Positions 56,029 through 64,000 of a DNA stretch of 64,000 bases are shown here, in pieces. A program made the position numbers and the translations under genes. Under the pieces are notes generated by a model. It made no database searches. It was not told where the DNA came from and was given only the letters and a program-made list of their open reading frames with translations. Every line of letters starts with the position of its first letter. The first letter of the stretch is position 1. Origin of the DNA: Cryptococcus deneoformans JEC21 (taxonomy: Eukaryota > Basidiomycota > Tremellomycetes > Tremellales > Cryptococcaceae); NCBI RefSeq assembly GCF_000091045.1, contig NC_006691.1, positions 843,301 to 907,300 of the forward strand, given 5' to 3'.

Positions 56029-59000
56029 CTCCCCCTTGATCCAACCTCTGCATTCCAAGGAGATGGCACAACTTGACAAAAGCTTCAGCTGGAAGGCTCT
56101 TTGTCAGAAGATCAGCAATGTTTTCCACTGATGGGACATGGGCAAGTGAGATAGCCTTATCCTCAACCTTCTCTCGAATGAAATGATGTTTCATATCAAT
56201 GTGTTTAGACTTTTCATGATTCACTGGATTCTTTGACAAGGCAATGGCCCCAGCATTGTCATTGAGCAGCTGGAGTGGCTGATCACCCAGGCCAAGTCCT
56301 ATATCATCCAAGAGCAGCCTTAGCCAAATAGCCTGCTTTGCTGCATCAGCAGAGGCCATGTATTCGGCCTCTGTGGTTGAGAGAGCCATAGTAGGTTGCC
56401 TCTTTGACTTCCAGCCAACTACACCTCCATATATCTTGAAAACATAACCAGTGGTGGACCTCCTTGTGTCAAGGTCTCCTCCCCAATCTGCATCAACGTA
56501 TCCCAGTGCAACTCGCTTGCTTGAGTGGGCATCAAAGGTCAATGAAAGATCTGAAGTGCCTCTGATATACCTCAGACAATGTTTCGCTGCAAGCCAATGG
56601 GACTCATTCCATTTGCTGATGAATCTTGACAGAACACTTGCTGCATGGGCTAGATCTGGCCGTGTCACTGTTGCTGCATAGAGAATGGAGCCCACTAGCT
56701 TTGGATATGGTCGATGTTGTGCTAGCTCATGCTCTTGATCTGTTGCTGGAATCGGTTTGAAGCCTGAAGGAAGAGGCGTCTTTGCTGGATTGCAATTGGA
56801 CATGTCAAAGCGGTCAAGCAGGGACTCCATATAATGCTCCTGGGAGAGATAGAGTTTCTTCTGTGGCCTGTCCCGGTATATATTGATGCCCAGGAAGTAG
56901 CCAGCAGGCCCAGAATCAGAGCACTCAAATTTGCTGTTAAGTGCCTGCTTGAATTCGTCCAATGTCTTTCTTGAATTGCAGGCAATGAGCTGATCATCCA
57001 CATGGACAGAGAGCATGAGCAATTCCCCCTCACAACGTCGAACATAGAAGCAGGGGTCAGCTCTGGTTGGCTTCAGCCCTTGAGACTTTAACCACTGATC
57101 AAGTGCTTTGTTGAAACATCTTGGTGACTGTCGCAACCCATAGAGTGACTTGTTCAAGAGTAGGATCTTGTTTGCTGGGATGTCGCTTCCTTCTGGTGCT
57201 TCAAGATAGATGGTTTCTTCGAGATCGCCATTGAGAAAGGCTGCCTTGATATCCACCTGGTCACATTCCATGTCAAGATGGTTGACCAGAGAGAGGAATA
57301 CCCTAATCGAGTCTTTGTGGGCAACAGCAGAGAAGACCTCATTGTAATCAATTCCAGCCTTTTGAGAAAATCCTTTGGCAACCCATCTTGCCTTGTATGC
57401 TGCTGGTTTCCCTGTTGTCCCATCAATCTTCCTGGTATAAACCCATCTTGCCTTCAGGACCCTCTGTCCTGGTGCCCTATCCACCACCTTCCACACATTA
57501 TACTTCTCCATCTTTTCCAATTCTTCCATCATAGCCTGATGCCACTGCTCCCCCTCGCCTGACTGAATAGCTTCTCTGTAGGTATTGGGTGTGTTGATTG
57601 CCATAGCATTCAGAGCTGTTGCGATAGTACCCCAGGTCTCCGGATTGTCAGTCAGGGCAAGAGGATCAATGGATGAAACATCACTGTTTGTCTCTTCTGA
57701 TGCATTGGATGATGGTGATGCCTCAGGTTGTTGCTGTATTCCAGTGTCATACCTTGCCAGCCTACGAAGAAGCTCCATGGGTGATTGATGCTCAGCTGGA
57801 ACTGCTCTAGGTCTTACTTCATCCTGAGGATTCACTTCCATGGGGGCAGGGATGATTCTGTCAGGTATTTCTGCCAATGGATCTTGAGCATGTGTTGATG
57901 TGTCTCTGTTCTTGTTGTCATCCCACTCCTCCAGCCTAAGAATACTCCCCCTTGCTGGCATCTTGGAATGAGGAATGTCCAGCTTCTTTGGCAAAATGGT
58001 ATCCCTTGACACCTTGATCTTCTTGTCTTCATCATCCAGAATTCGATAACTGGAAGTGCTGCTATCACTGGCATACCCCATAAACCTTCCTTGTCGATAG
58101 CGAGGCTTCAATTTGTTGGTGTTGGTATAATCCCTAAAGAAAATCTTTTCTCCAAATGCGTGAAGTTGAGTGAACAACAGTTTCTTGCCATACCAGCGTT
58201 CAAAGGGAATTCCATTGTTGGAGTCAAAGGAGCAGTTGCGAGAGAAGGCAATGTATTTAGCAGCCTCACCCCAGAAGCTAGCTGGCAGTCCAGTCTCCAC
58301 AAGCAAAGTTCTCACACCATTGAGGATAGTAAGATGCGCCCTCTCCACTCTCCCATTCTGTGCATGAGCATCAGGTGGCACCATGACATGCTCAATCCCT
58401 TTCTCCCTGATATACCTCTGGAATGCTGCTGATGTAAATTCTCCGCCCCTATCAGACCGAATAGATTGAACCTTATGACCAGTCTGAGTTTCAGCATGAT
58501 TGACAAAGTTTTTGAAACTCTGCAGTGTCTCAGACTTCATTCTCATCAAGGTGAGGGAAATCCGGTGGCTGTAATCATCATAGACAGTCAGGAAGTATCG
58601 CATACCTCCCTTGGAAGCGACTGGTGCTGGTCCCCAGATGTCGATATGCAATAGTTCAAGTGGCCTGGAAGCTCTGATGTTGGGTTCAGGTGGTGAAGGA
58701 AGTCGCCCAGTTTTCCCCTTAATACACGCTTCACAATAGAAATCTTTGGTATCACCAGCATTTGCATTCTTCAATTGATTATTCTGACCAAGTCTCCCTT
58801 CTTTTGCAAGCCTAACCACTTTCTCAATCCCCAAATGCCCTAGCTTATGATGCCATTCTGAGAGAGTATCAGCCAGTTGAACAGGATAGGCATGGCCAGA
58901 TGGATCTACCTGCAGGGAGTAGGCACCATCTTTGAATGGGGCAGACAAGCAGACCTGGTTAGATTGATCAAAAAGTTCACCTTTACTGCTGCTGAATGCC

Positions 59001-60103
59001 CAGTGGAAACCAGATGGGACCTTGTTAACAGCGAGAAGGTTGCACTGGAGTTGGGGAACATGGAGGACTTGCTGAAGAGTGGTAGCTCCAATGGTCATAG
59101 TTCCCTGGCCAGCGACTGGAAGGATAGTGCCATTACCAATCTTTACACTTCTGACAATTGTTGCTGGCCCATAGTTGTGAAGTAAGTCTTTGTTGCTAAC
59201 CATGTGGTGTGAAGCCCCTGAGTCCACTATGAAGGAGTTGTCATGGAAACAGGTTGTAGTTGCTGCTACAGCATGGAAGGTAGATGCCAGCTCCTCTGTC
59301 TTAGCAGACTCACCGGTACCCACCCTAGCCTGACCTGACTGACTGTGGTTATTGCTGAACTTCCTGAGAGAGCAGTCTCTGGTATTGTGAGTAGGCACTT
59401 TATGGATACTGCACCATTTCTCAGTCCATTCCCTTGGCTTGGCCCTTCTATTGCTTTTGTTGCCTTGGGTGTGACTCTCCTGCACCCTGTTAGCCATTGC
59501 TACCTCCTCACTGGACCTCCTTGTCCACTCAGCTTGGACTGCTGCCTGCACAGCCGAAGAGGTAAGTGGTTCCCTGAGCCAGAGAGTTTGCTTGACAGTG
59601 GTGAATGATTCTGGAAGAGCTAGGGTCATGGCATAGGCAAGCATTCGGTCCGAGAGGTTCTCACCACTGCTGTTGATCTGAGCATGGGCTGATCTGATTT
59701 CTGCCATGCGCTTGTTTGGGTCTTCTCCTTCAATGACAGGGGATATCCACATTTGTTGCAAAAGTTGAGCCTGTCTTGCACCCACTGCTGCTGAGTACTG
59801 GGATTTGAGCTCCTCCCAGAGTGCTGAGCTGTCTGCTGTCTCTACAGATCGTATGTTGGCAGGGAGGGATGCCTGGACTTCTGGTGAGAGTGATTTGATA
59901 AGAAGGGCAAAAGCTTGCCTGGACCTCTTGTACTTCTCCTTGTCCTCTTTGGAGGACATGCTGTCAAGGCTGACTGGAGTACCAATCTCCAGGTCCTTGA
60001 GGATGAGAGATGTTTTGATAGATAGCTCCCATTCAGCATAGTTCTGGGGGCCAGTTAAGATGACCCCCTGGTAGGATGTGTTGTTGTCTGTATTGTTGGA
60101 CAT
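56018..60103 (-). CDS. copia F Gag-Pol polyprotein, intact (1361 aa)
   Basis: Start at ATG 60103 (MSNNTDNNTSYQGVILTG). Gag has NYAEWELSIKTSL and LWEELKSQYS. A CX2HX4HX4C knuckle CSIHKVPTHNTRDC begins at residue 231. The protease DSGASHHMV begins at 294. The GAG-pre-integrase block is WHHKLGHLGIEKVVRLA. Integrase has LLHIDIWGPAP, YFLTVYDDYSHR, IRSDRGGEFTS, HAQNGRVERAH and SFWGEAAKYI. RT has ARWVYTRKIDG, KGFSQKAGIDYNEVFSAV, KAAFLNGDLEETIYLEAPEG, SLYGLRQSPRC and VDD at 1035-1037. RNase H has DADWGGD from 1204 and KHIDMKHHFIRE. Domain order PR-IN-RT-RH is diagnostic of Ty1/Copia. No frame disruption; it ends VSE-stop three codons into the LTR. Confidence 0.95.
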   Translation of the reverse strand: MSNNTDNNTSYQGVILTGPQNYAEWELSIKTSLILKDLEIGTPVSLDSMSSKEDKEKYKRSRQAFALLIKSLSPEVQASLPANIRSVETADSSALWEELKSQYSAAVGARQAQLLQQMWISPVIEGEDPNKRMAEIRSAHAQINSSGENLSDRMLAYAMTLALPESFTTVKQTLWLREPLTSSAVQAAVQAEWTRRSSEEVAMANRVQESHTQGNKSNRRAKPREWTEKWCSIHKVPTHNTRDCSLRKFSNNHSQSGQARVGTGESAKTEELASTFHAVAATTTCFHDNSFIVDSGASHHMVSNKDLLHNYGPATIVRSVKIGNGTILPVAGQGTMTIGATTLQQVLHVPQLQCNLLAVNKVPSGFHWAFSSSKGELFDQSNQVCLSAPFKDGAYSLQVDPSGHAYPVQLADTLSEWHHKLGHLGIEKVVRLAKEGRLGQNNQLKNANAGDTKDFYCEACIKGKTGRLPSPPEPNIRASRPLELLHIDIWGPAPVASKGGMRYFLTVYDDYSHRISLTLMRMKSETLQSFKNFVNHAETQTGHKVQSIRSDRGGEFTSAAFQRYIREKGIEHVMVPPDAHAQNGRVERAHLTILNGVRTLLVETGLPASFWGEAAKYIAFSRNCSFDSNNGIPFERWYGKKLLFTQLHAFGEKIFFRDYTNTNKLKPRYRQGRFMGYASDSSTSSYRILDDEDKKIKVSRDTILPKKLDIPHSKMPARGSILRLEEWDDNKNRDTSTHAQDPLAEIPDRIIPAPMEVNPQDEVRPRAVPAEHQSPMELLRRLARYDTGIQQQPEASPSSNASEETNSDVSSIDPLALTDNPETWGTIATALNAMAINTPNTYREAIQSGEGEQWHQAMMEELEKMEKYNVWKVVDRAPGQRVLKARWVYTRKIDGTTGKPAAYKARWVAKGFSQKAGIDYNEVFSAVAHKDSIRVFLSLVNHLDMECDQVDIKAAFLNGDLEETIYLEAPEGSDIPANKILLLNKSLYGLRQSPRCFNKALDQWLKSQGLKPTRADPCFYVRRCEGELLMLSVHVDDQLIACNSRKTLDEFKQALNSKFECSDSGPAGYFLGINIYRDRPQKKLYLSQEHYMESLLDRFDMSNCNPAKTPLPSGFKPIPATDQEHELAQHRPYPKLVGSILYAATVTRPDLAHAASVLSRFISKWNESHWLAAKHCLRYIRGTSDLSLTFDAHSSKRVALGYVDADWGGDLDTRRSTTGYVFKIYGGVVGWKSKRQPTMALSTTEAEYMASADAAKQAIWLRLLLDDIGLGLGDQPLQLLNDNAGAIALSKNPVNHEKSKHIDMKHHFIREKVEDKAISLAHVPSVENIADLLTKSLPAEAFVKLCHLLGMQRLDQGGVSE

Positions 60104-60371
60104 GATGTGTGTGTAGCTTTCAGAGCTCTATAGGAGAAGTGAGAGTCGTGTTCTTTGTAATAGAGATAAAGAGACGTCCAGGTTGTACTTAGCTAATGCA
60201 AGGCAAGTTTGCTTGTGCACTAGGCGCAGTGACTTGCCACTGGGGGGCACCAGATTTTCTCACCACTTGTTGGTATCAAGCAGTACCTGTGGTACTAATG
60301 CAATAGTGACCTGCAGGATTTGTGTTGGTTGACTGATGTGTTTGCTAGAGTCTAGTGCTGTTAAGCAGCAA

Positions 60372-60382
60372 GGCTCATAACC
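60372..60382 (-). other. primer-binding site of copia F (initiator tRNA-Met half-molecule type)
   Basis: The reverse strand reads GGTTATGAGCC directly after the 5' LTR, complementary to the anticodon stem-loop GGCUCAUAACC of initiator tRNA-Met. Confidence 0.7.
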
Positions 60383-60679
60383 TGTCAGATGTAGAGTTGT
60401 CTAGAGAGAGCTTGAGCACGCGGTGTCGATTGCCAGAGATGTCTAAGTTGCATGGAAACTATTCTACAATCCTTTGTCTTTATTTGTTTCGATATTGTAA
60501 GTGTTCTGGCTTATGTAATCTAATCTCCCCTTCTTCCCATGCCACCACCAACAATTCCCATGCCTCCACCAACAATTCCCATGCCTCCACTAACAATTCC
60601 CATGCCTCCACTAACAATTCCCATGCCTCCAGATCCCTACTGATCTCTCCAGATCCAGGTTGGATCAATCATTCTGACA
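60383..60679 (-). repeat. 5' LTR of copia F
   Basis: Same sequence and length as 55732-56028, including the 21-bp repeats (about 60538-60630). Confidence 0.9.
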
Positions 60680-60891
60680 TCCTACCATATGGTGAGAATG
60701 AATGGTGGTAAGGGCTCTGCACTTACACTCGAGCCCTGCCAGCCCTAAGAGCCCACCAGTTCTCTCCAAGCCTTGTCCCTCCGAGCTAGCCCCAACAGTA
60801 CAGTGAAGGTCTATTGTCCGGACCTTACACTTTTTTTCAAACTCATTACCCAAATCAATTCACACCACACTCCACCACACCAACATACATC

Positions 60892-63800
60892 ATGGCGTTC
60901 GATTCTCAGGGCCAGCCCATCATTGCGTACGACGAGGTGACTTCCCGTCCCATCATCGGGCATCACCCCACTGGCGTTCCCATCTTCGGCACATTCACGG
61001 ACGACCACCTATCGTCCGCGGGCTCCGGAGAAAATTTGGCTTCGCCCACAACTTCAAACGCGGTGCCTTCGGTGCCTGATCTACCCGACGAAAAGATGGT
61101 AAACTACGCAACCCCTGTGCACGATACCACGGGTGCAATCTACCGAAAGACCCCGGGCCTCACCACTGCCTTTTCCGGCCCGGCCGTACCTGAGATCGAC
61201 GAGCTTAAATCTATTGTTGCCGGACTCCTTCATTCCACCCAAGCGCTAGCCGATCAAGCCACCACCGGCCACGACCGTCACGTCCCTCCCTCCACACGCG
61301 GGTCCCGCCCGGACAAGATCTCCCCGCCGCGACTTGGGACTCACTCCTCCGCCGACCCGTTCGCGCTCCAGCGACACCTCCTCGCCTTGGAGACCTATTT
61401 CCGTGACGCCCTCCTACACTGGAGCCCCGGCCCGGCTGAGCACGCGTGGAAGATTTCTGTGGCAAATACCTCGATCTCCCAATCGGGCGGCCGGTTCACC
61501 ACATGGCTCGAGCTCCATGGCAAACACGCCGAAACTTGGGATGCATGGCAAGTCTCCCTTAAGTCTCACATTCTCGCCCGCGGCTGGGAGTCCAAACTCC
61601 GCCACCGATTCATGCAGCTCCGCTGCTTGGACACCACACCCGCCGCATTCGATGCATTCTTTCACCTTGTTATCAGTTACCAAGGCATTCTTCATGACTT
61701 CGAGGACCCCCTCAGCGACGTGGACGTCAACCGCCAGCTATTGGATGGTGTCGATGCCTTGGTTACTCACCGCACCAAAGCTGCTCTCCGCGCACGTGGC
61801 AAAACGGTGCTCTCCGCAACGTCGGCCGACCTATACGAGATCATGATGGACATCATCGATGACGCCATGCTTGAGGCGCGTTTCCTTCAGGTGCCGACAC
61901 GCCCCCGCCACCCACCAACCGTCGCCAACGTCATCGCTCCCGCCCCCGCGCCTCCACTCATTGCCAAACTCGCCCCCGCCCCCTCCACCACCACGAAGGG
62001 CCACACCGCACAACAGCTCGACTGGCTCGACCCCGCCAAACGGCTCCCCCTCGGTGACGCCGGCCGATCTGCCCGCGCCTATCTTCAAAGCATCAACGCG
62101 TGTTTCTCATGCCGCGTTGTCGGCCATCACCGCCTTATCTGCCCAACCCGCCCCCCCTCCACCCCGCCCAACGCCTCCGCGTCCGTGCCGGTCGCCAACC
62201 TCGTCTCCCTTGCCGACGACGACGAGTCCGACCACCACGGCGTTTTCGCTGTCGACCCTGTCACAGACACTCTAGTACAGGATGCCTCGTCTGCGCTCGC
62301 TGGGTCAGTACCTCTCATCATGGTCAATTGCCGTTTCAAGGCTGACGGAGACACTGTCCCAGCACTCGTTGATTGCGGCGCTGGCATCAACGTCGTCGAC
62401 CGGGCGTACGCAGAGCAACAGGGATGGCAAGGACGGCCGATTATACCGGTGGGGACCAAAATGGCAGACAATCGGGCGGGTCCAGTCGTAGACCAGGAGT
62501 ATGTAGTGGATGTAATCATTGGTGACACTACCTACAACGCTACCCCATTCTACGCCATGGCCCTTGGTCCACGATACCGCCTTATCCTCGGATTACAGTT
62601 CTGTCGTCAACACCGCCTATTTGATGGGGCGGAGCGTTTAAATCACCTCCTCAATGCAGGGGGGTCATCCTATACATCGCTTGTGCAACTACAACTCAAC
62701 TCCATCACACCAGTCGAATCCCCGACCGTAAGCACTGAACGCCACTCCCACTCCGACGCCATCCTCCATGAATTTGCCGACATCCTTCCAGCCAATATCT
62801 CTGACGTTTCCCACTACCCGCCCATTTGTTCGTCCACCTCCCAAGTCCGCCACCGAATAAACATTCTTCCTGATGCGATGCCTGTCGCTCGAGCTGGATT
62901 TCGAGTACCGTTAGCGTGGCGCGACACCCTTCGACAAGAAATCGAGAAACACCGTACCGCAGGCCGCCTCCGTCCATCCAGTTCCCCTTGGGCCGCCCCT
63001 GCTTTCCTCATTAAGAAAGAAAATGGCAAATTCCGGTTCCTCTGCGATTTTCGCGGCCTCAACAGTGTCACGGTTAAAGATCGCACCCCGGTTCCCAACA
63101 TTGACGACATTCTCCAACGCGCCGCCCGTGGCAAGGTTTTCGCCAAACTCGACCTTACCGATGCATTTTTTCAGACGCTCATGCACGAGCCTGATATCGA
63201 GAAAACGGCAATCAGCACTCCCTGGGGTTTATATGAATGGGTTGTGATGCCGCAAGGTGCGTGCAATTCGCCGGCAACACAACAACGCCGCCTCAACGAG
63301 GCTTTACGTAACCTCATCAGCGTTTGTTGCGAAGCATATGTCGATGATATCATCATTTGGGGCGCGACCGACTCTGACTTAGCGAAAAATATCCGCGCGG
63401 TTCTCACGGCTTTACGTAACAGCGGGTTCGTTTGCTCGCCTAGCAAGTCGAAATTTTTCGTCGACTCAGTATCCTTCCTGGGCCACGTAATCTCCCCCAA
63501 TCACATTGGGCCAGATCCGAAGAAAGTCGAAGCACTACGCGCATGGCCATCTCCTGGTTGTGTGAAAGACCTCCGATCTTTTCTTGGCCTTCTCCAGTAT
63601 TTACGCAAATTCATCCCACACATCGCCACCAAGACGTCCGTTCTCACGGCTCTTCTCCCTCCGAACAAGACCGCAGAGAAAGCGTATGAATCCCGTAAAC
63701 GTCAACTAGCTAAGGGCCTCCCAGCCGAGCGATTAGAATCACTGAGTTGGGTATGGAAGTGGACAACGTCGGCGCAAGATGCGTTTGAGGCGCTGAAGGA

Positions 63801-64000
63801 AATGGTGGCACGTATCACAGGTCTGTCCCCCCTTTCCCATGAAGCTATCCTCGCAGGTCAAACCAATCTCTACCTTTTCACCGACGCAAGCAATACCGGC
63901 CTCGGCGCCTGGTTGGGCACGGGTTTATCCCCCGACAACGCTCAACCTATCGCCTACGATTCCCGCTCTCTCACTGCCGCCGAACGAAATTATCCGGTAC
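60892..64000 (+). CDS. family-A element A6 Gag-Pol, open to the right edge (partial, >1036 aa)
   Basis: Ty3/Gypsy polyprotein in one frame from ATG 60892 (MAFDSQGQPIIAYDEV), with no stop seen to the window end. Gag runs to the CX2CX4HX4C knuckle CFSCRVVGHHRLIC beginning at residue 404. The protease block ALVDCGAGINVVD puts the catalytic Asp at 494, with Cys in the usual Ser/Thr position. RT has KENGKFRFLCDFRGLN, FAKLDLTDAFFQ and YVDD at 816-819. The connection region has LRSFLGLLQYLRKFIPH. RNase H starts with TDASNTGLGAWLG at about 997. Integrase would follow beyond 64000; A5 shows what it looks like. Arg codons lost in A3 are retained here, so A6 is the better-preserved copy. Confidence 0.9.
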   Translation, partial: MAFDSQGQPIIAYDEVTSRPIIGHHPTGVPIFGTFTDDHLSSAGSGENLASPTTSNAVPSVPDLPDEKMVNYATPVHDTTGAIYRKTPGLTTAFSGPAVPEIDELKSIVAGLLHSTQALADQATTGHDRHVPPSTRGSRPDKISPPRLGTHSSADPFALQRHLLALETYFRDALLHWSPGPAEHAWKISVANTSISQSGGRFTTWLELHGKHAETWDAWQVSLKSHILARGWESKLRHRFMQLRCLDTTPAAFDAFFHLVISYQGILHDFEDPLSDVDVNRQLLDGVDALVTHRTKAALRARGKTVLSATSADLYEIMMDIIDDAMLEARFLQVPTRPRHPPTVANVIAPAPAPPLIAKLAPAPSTTTKGHTAQQLDWLDPAKRLPLGDAGRSARAYLQSINACFSCRVVGHHRLICPTRPPSTPPNASASVPVANLVSLADDDESDHHGVFAVDPVTDTLVQDASSALAGSVPLIMVNCRFKADGDTVPALVDCGAGINVVDRAYAEQQGWQGRPIIPVGTKMADNRAGPVVDQEYVVDVIIGDTTYNATPFYAMALGPRYRLILGLQFCRQHRLFDGAERLNHLLNAGGSSYTSLVQLQLNSITPVESPTVSTERHSHSDAILHEFADILPANISDVSHYPPICSSTSQVRHRINILPDAMPVARAGFRVPLAWRDTLRQEIEKHRTAGRLRPSSSPWAAPAFLIKKENGKFRFLCDFRGLNSVTVKDRTPVPNIDDILQRAARGKVFAKLDLTDAFFQTLMHEPDIEKTAISTPWGLYEWVVMPQGACNSPATQQRRLNEALRNLISVCCEAYVDDIIIWGATDSDLAKNIRAVLTALRNSGFVCSPSKSKFFVDSVSFLGHVISPNHIGPDPKKVEALRAWPSPGCVKDLRSFLGLLQYLRKFIPHIATKTSVLTALLPPNKTAEKAYESRKRQLAKGLPAERLESLSWVWKWTTSAQDAFEALKEMVARITGLSPLSHEAILAGQTNLYLFTDASNTGLGAWLGTGLSPDNAQPIAYDSRSLTAAERNYPV

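Larger units (their letters stand above)
55732..60679 (-). mobile_element. complete Ty1/Copia element F
   Basis: LTRs 55732-56028 and 60383-60679, both 297 bp and identical as far as I can read. Ends are TGTCAGA...TCTGACA (7-bp terminal inverted repeat). Target duplication TCCTA at 55727-55731 and 60680-60684, inside the B3 5' LTR. Polypurine tract and primer site are both in place and the polyprotein is intact. It is the youngest insertion of the stack. Confidence 0.95.
49713..60727 (-). mobile_element. complete family-B Ty3/Gypsy element B3 (with copia F nested in its 5' LTR)
   Basis: 3' LTR 49713-50212 (500 bp); 5' LTR 55275-55731 plus 60685-60727 (also 500 bp once F is removed). The polypurine tract GACGGGGGAGAG abuts the 3' LTR (50213-50224, complement). 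The two LTRs differ at only three positions by eye, all CpG transitions. The CTCGA duplication is intact. About 5.6 kb of internal-plus-LTR sequence is structurally complete, so it was mobile recently. Confidence 0.9.
49099..60829 (+). repeat. 5' LTR of family-A element A6, split by element B3
   Basis: The parts are 49099-49712 and 60728-60829. Together they make one family-A LTR (TGTAAGAGGCTAGCC...CGGACCTTACA) lacking the 61-bp intron-like segment. B3 is inserted with target duplication CTCGA (49708-49712 and 60728-60732). Gag starts 63 bp after the LTR. Confidence 0.9.

Noticed and set aside
1..64000. tRNA or rRNA genes
   Set aside because: No convincing A/B-box cloverleaf or rRNA sequence found by reading; a covariance-model scan would be needed to exclude a tRNA.

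Overview
The window reads as fungal DNA, most likely from an intron-dense basidiomycete yeast of the Cryptococcus/Kwoniella/Tremella type. This is inferred from protein-coding genes broken by many introns of roughly 40-75 nt with GT..AG ends and CTAA/CTGA-like branch points, and from Ty3/Gypsy and Ty1/Copia LTR retrotransposons. No species can be named from the sequence alone.

Left part (1-20.4 kb) is an ordinary gene neighbourhood: a DDHD-domain phospholipase (+), a decayed CAP-domain secreted-protein gene (-), a fossil HARBI1/Harbinger transposase (-), a trimethyllysine dioxygenase of carnitine synthesis (+), a SLY41-like triose-phosphate-transporter-family gene (-), the GPI inositol-deacylase BST1/PGAP1 (-), the 25S rRNA m1A methyltransferase BMT2 (-) and the TLDc-domain gene OXR1 (+). 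These are unrelated housekeeping functions (ER lipid remodelling, carnitine, ribosome modification, oxidative stress), not an operon-like set.

From about 20.4 kb to the right edge almost everything is mobile-element DNA. 20.4-24.9 kb holds a truncated LTR, a degenerate acidic ORF, a PIF1/Helitron-like helicase remnant and a diverged direct repeat. 24.9-28 kb holds a decayed copia element (E) whose two LTRs are inverted relative to each other. From 28 kb I distinguish these LTR families: A (gypsy, LTR about 610-790 bp, TGTAAGAGG...CCTTACA), B (gypsy, LTR about 500 bp, TGTAAGTGCAG...TGCCTACA), C (about 590-bp solo LTRs, no internal region seen), D (chromovirus with chromodomain, 489-bp LTR), and copia F (297-bp LTRs).

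The right 27 kb is a nested stack: D lies in an A LTR (A2), A3 abuts inside D, A4/A5 (reverse strand) lies in A3, A6 cuts A5, an intact B element (B3) lies in the A6 5' LTR, and an intact copia (F) lies in the B3 5' LTR. Perfect 5-bp target-site duplications support the last two levels and two solo-LTR insertions. F and B3 have uninterrupted polyproteins (1361 and 1552 aa), and A6 has an open gag-pol running off the right edge.

The most interesting signals are: (1) element decay is concentrated at CpG sites (CGA to TGA stops, and all three LTR-LTR differences of B3), as expected of cytosine methylation; (2) a clean 61-bp GT..AG intron-like segment present or absent precisely in different family-A LTRs; (3) two different LTR families inserted at exactly the same base of the family-A LTR; (4) the inverted LTR pair of copia E. 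I found no CRISPR, defence or secondary-metabolite system and no rRNA or tRNA gene.
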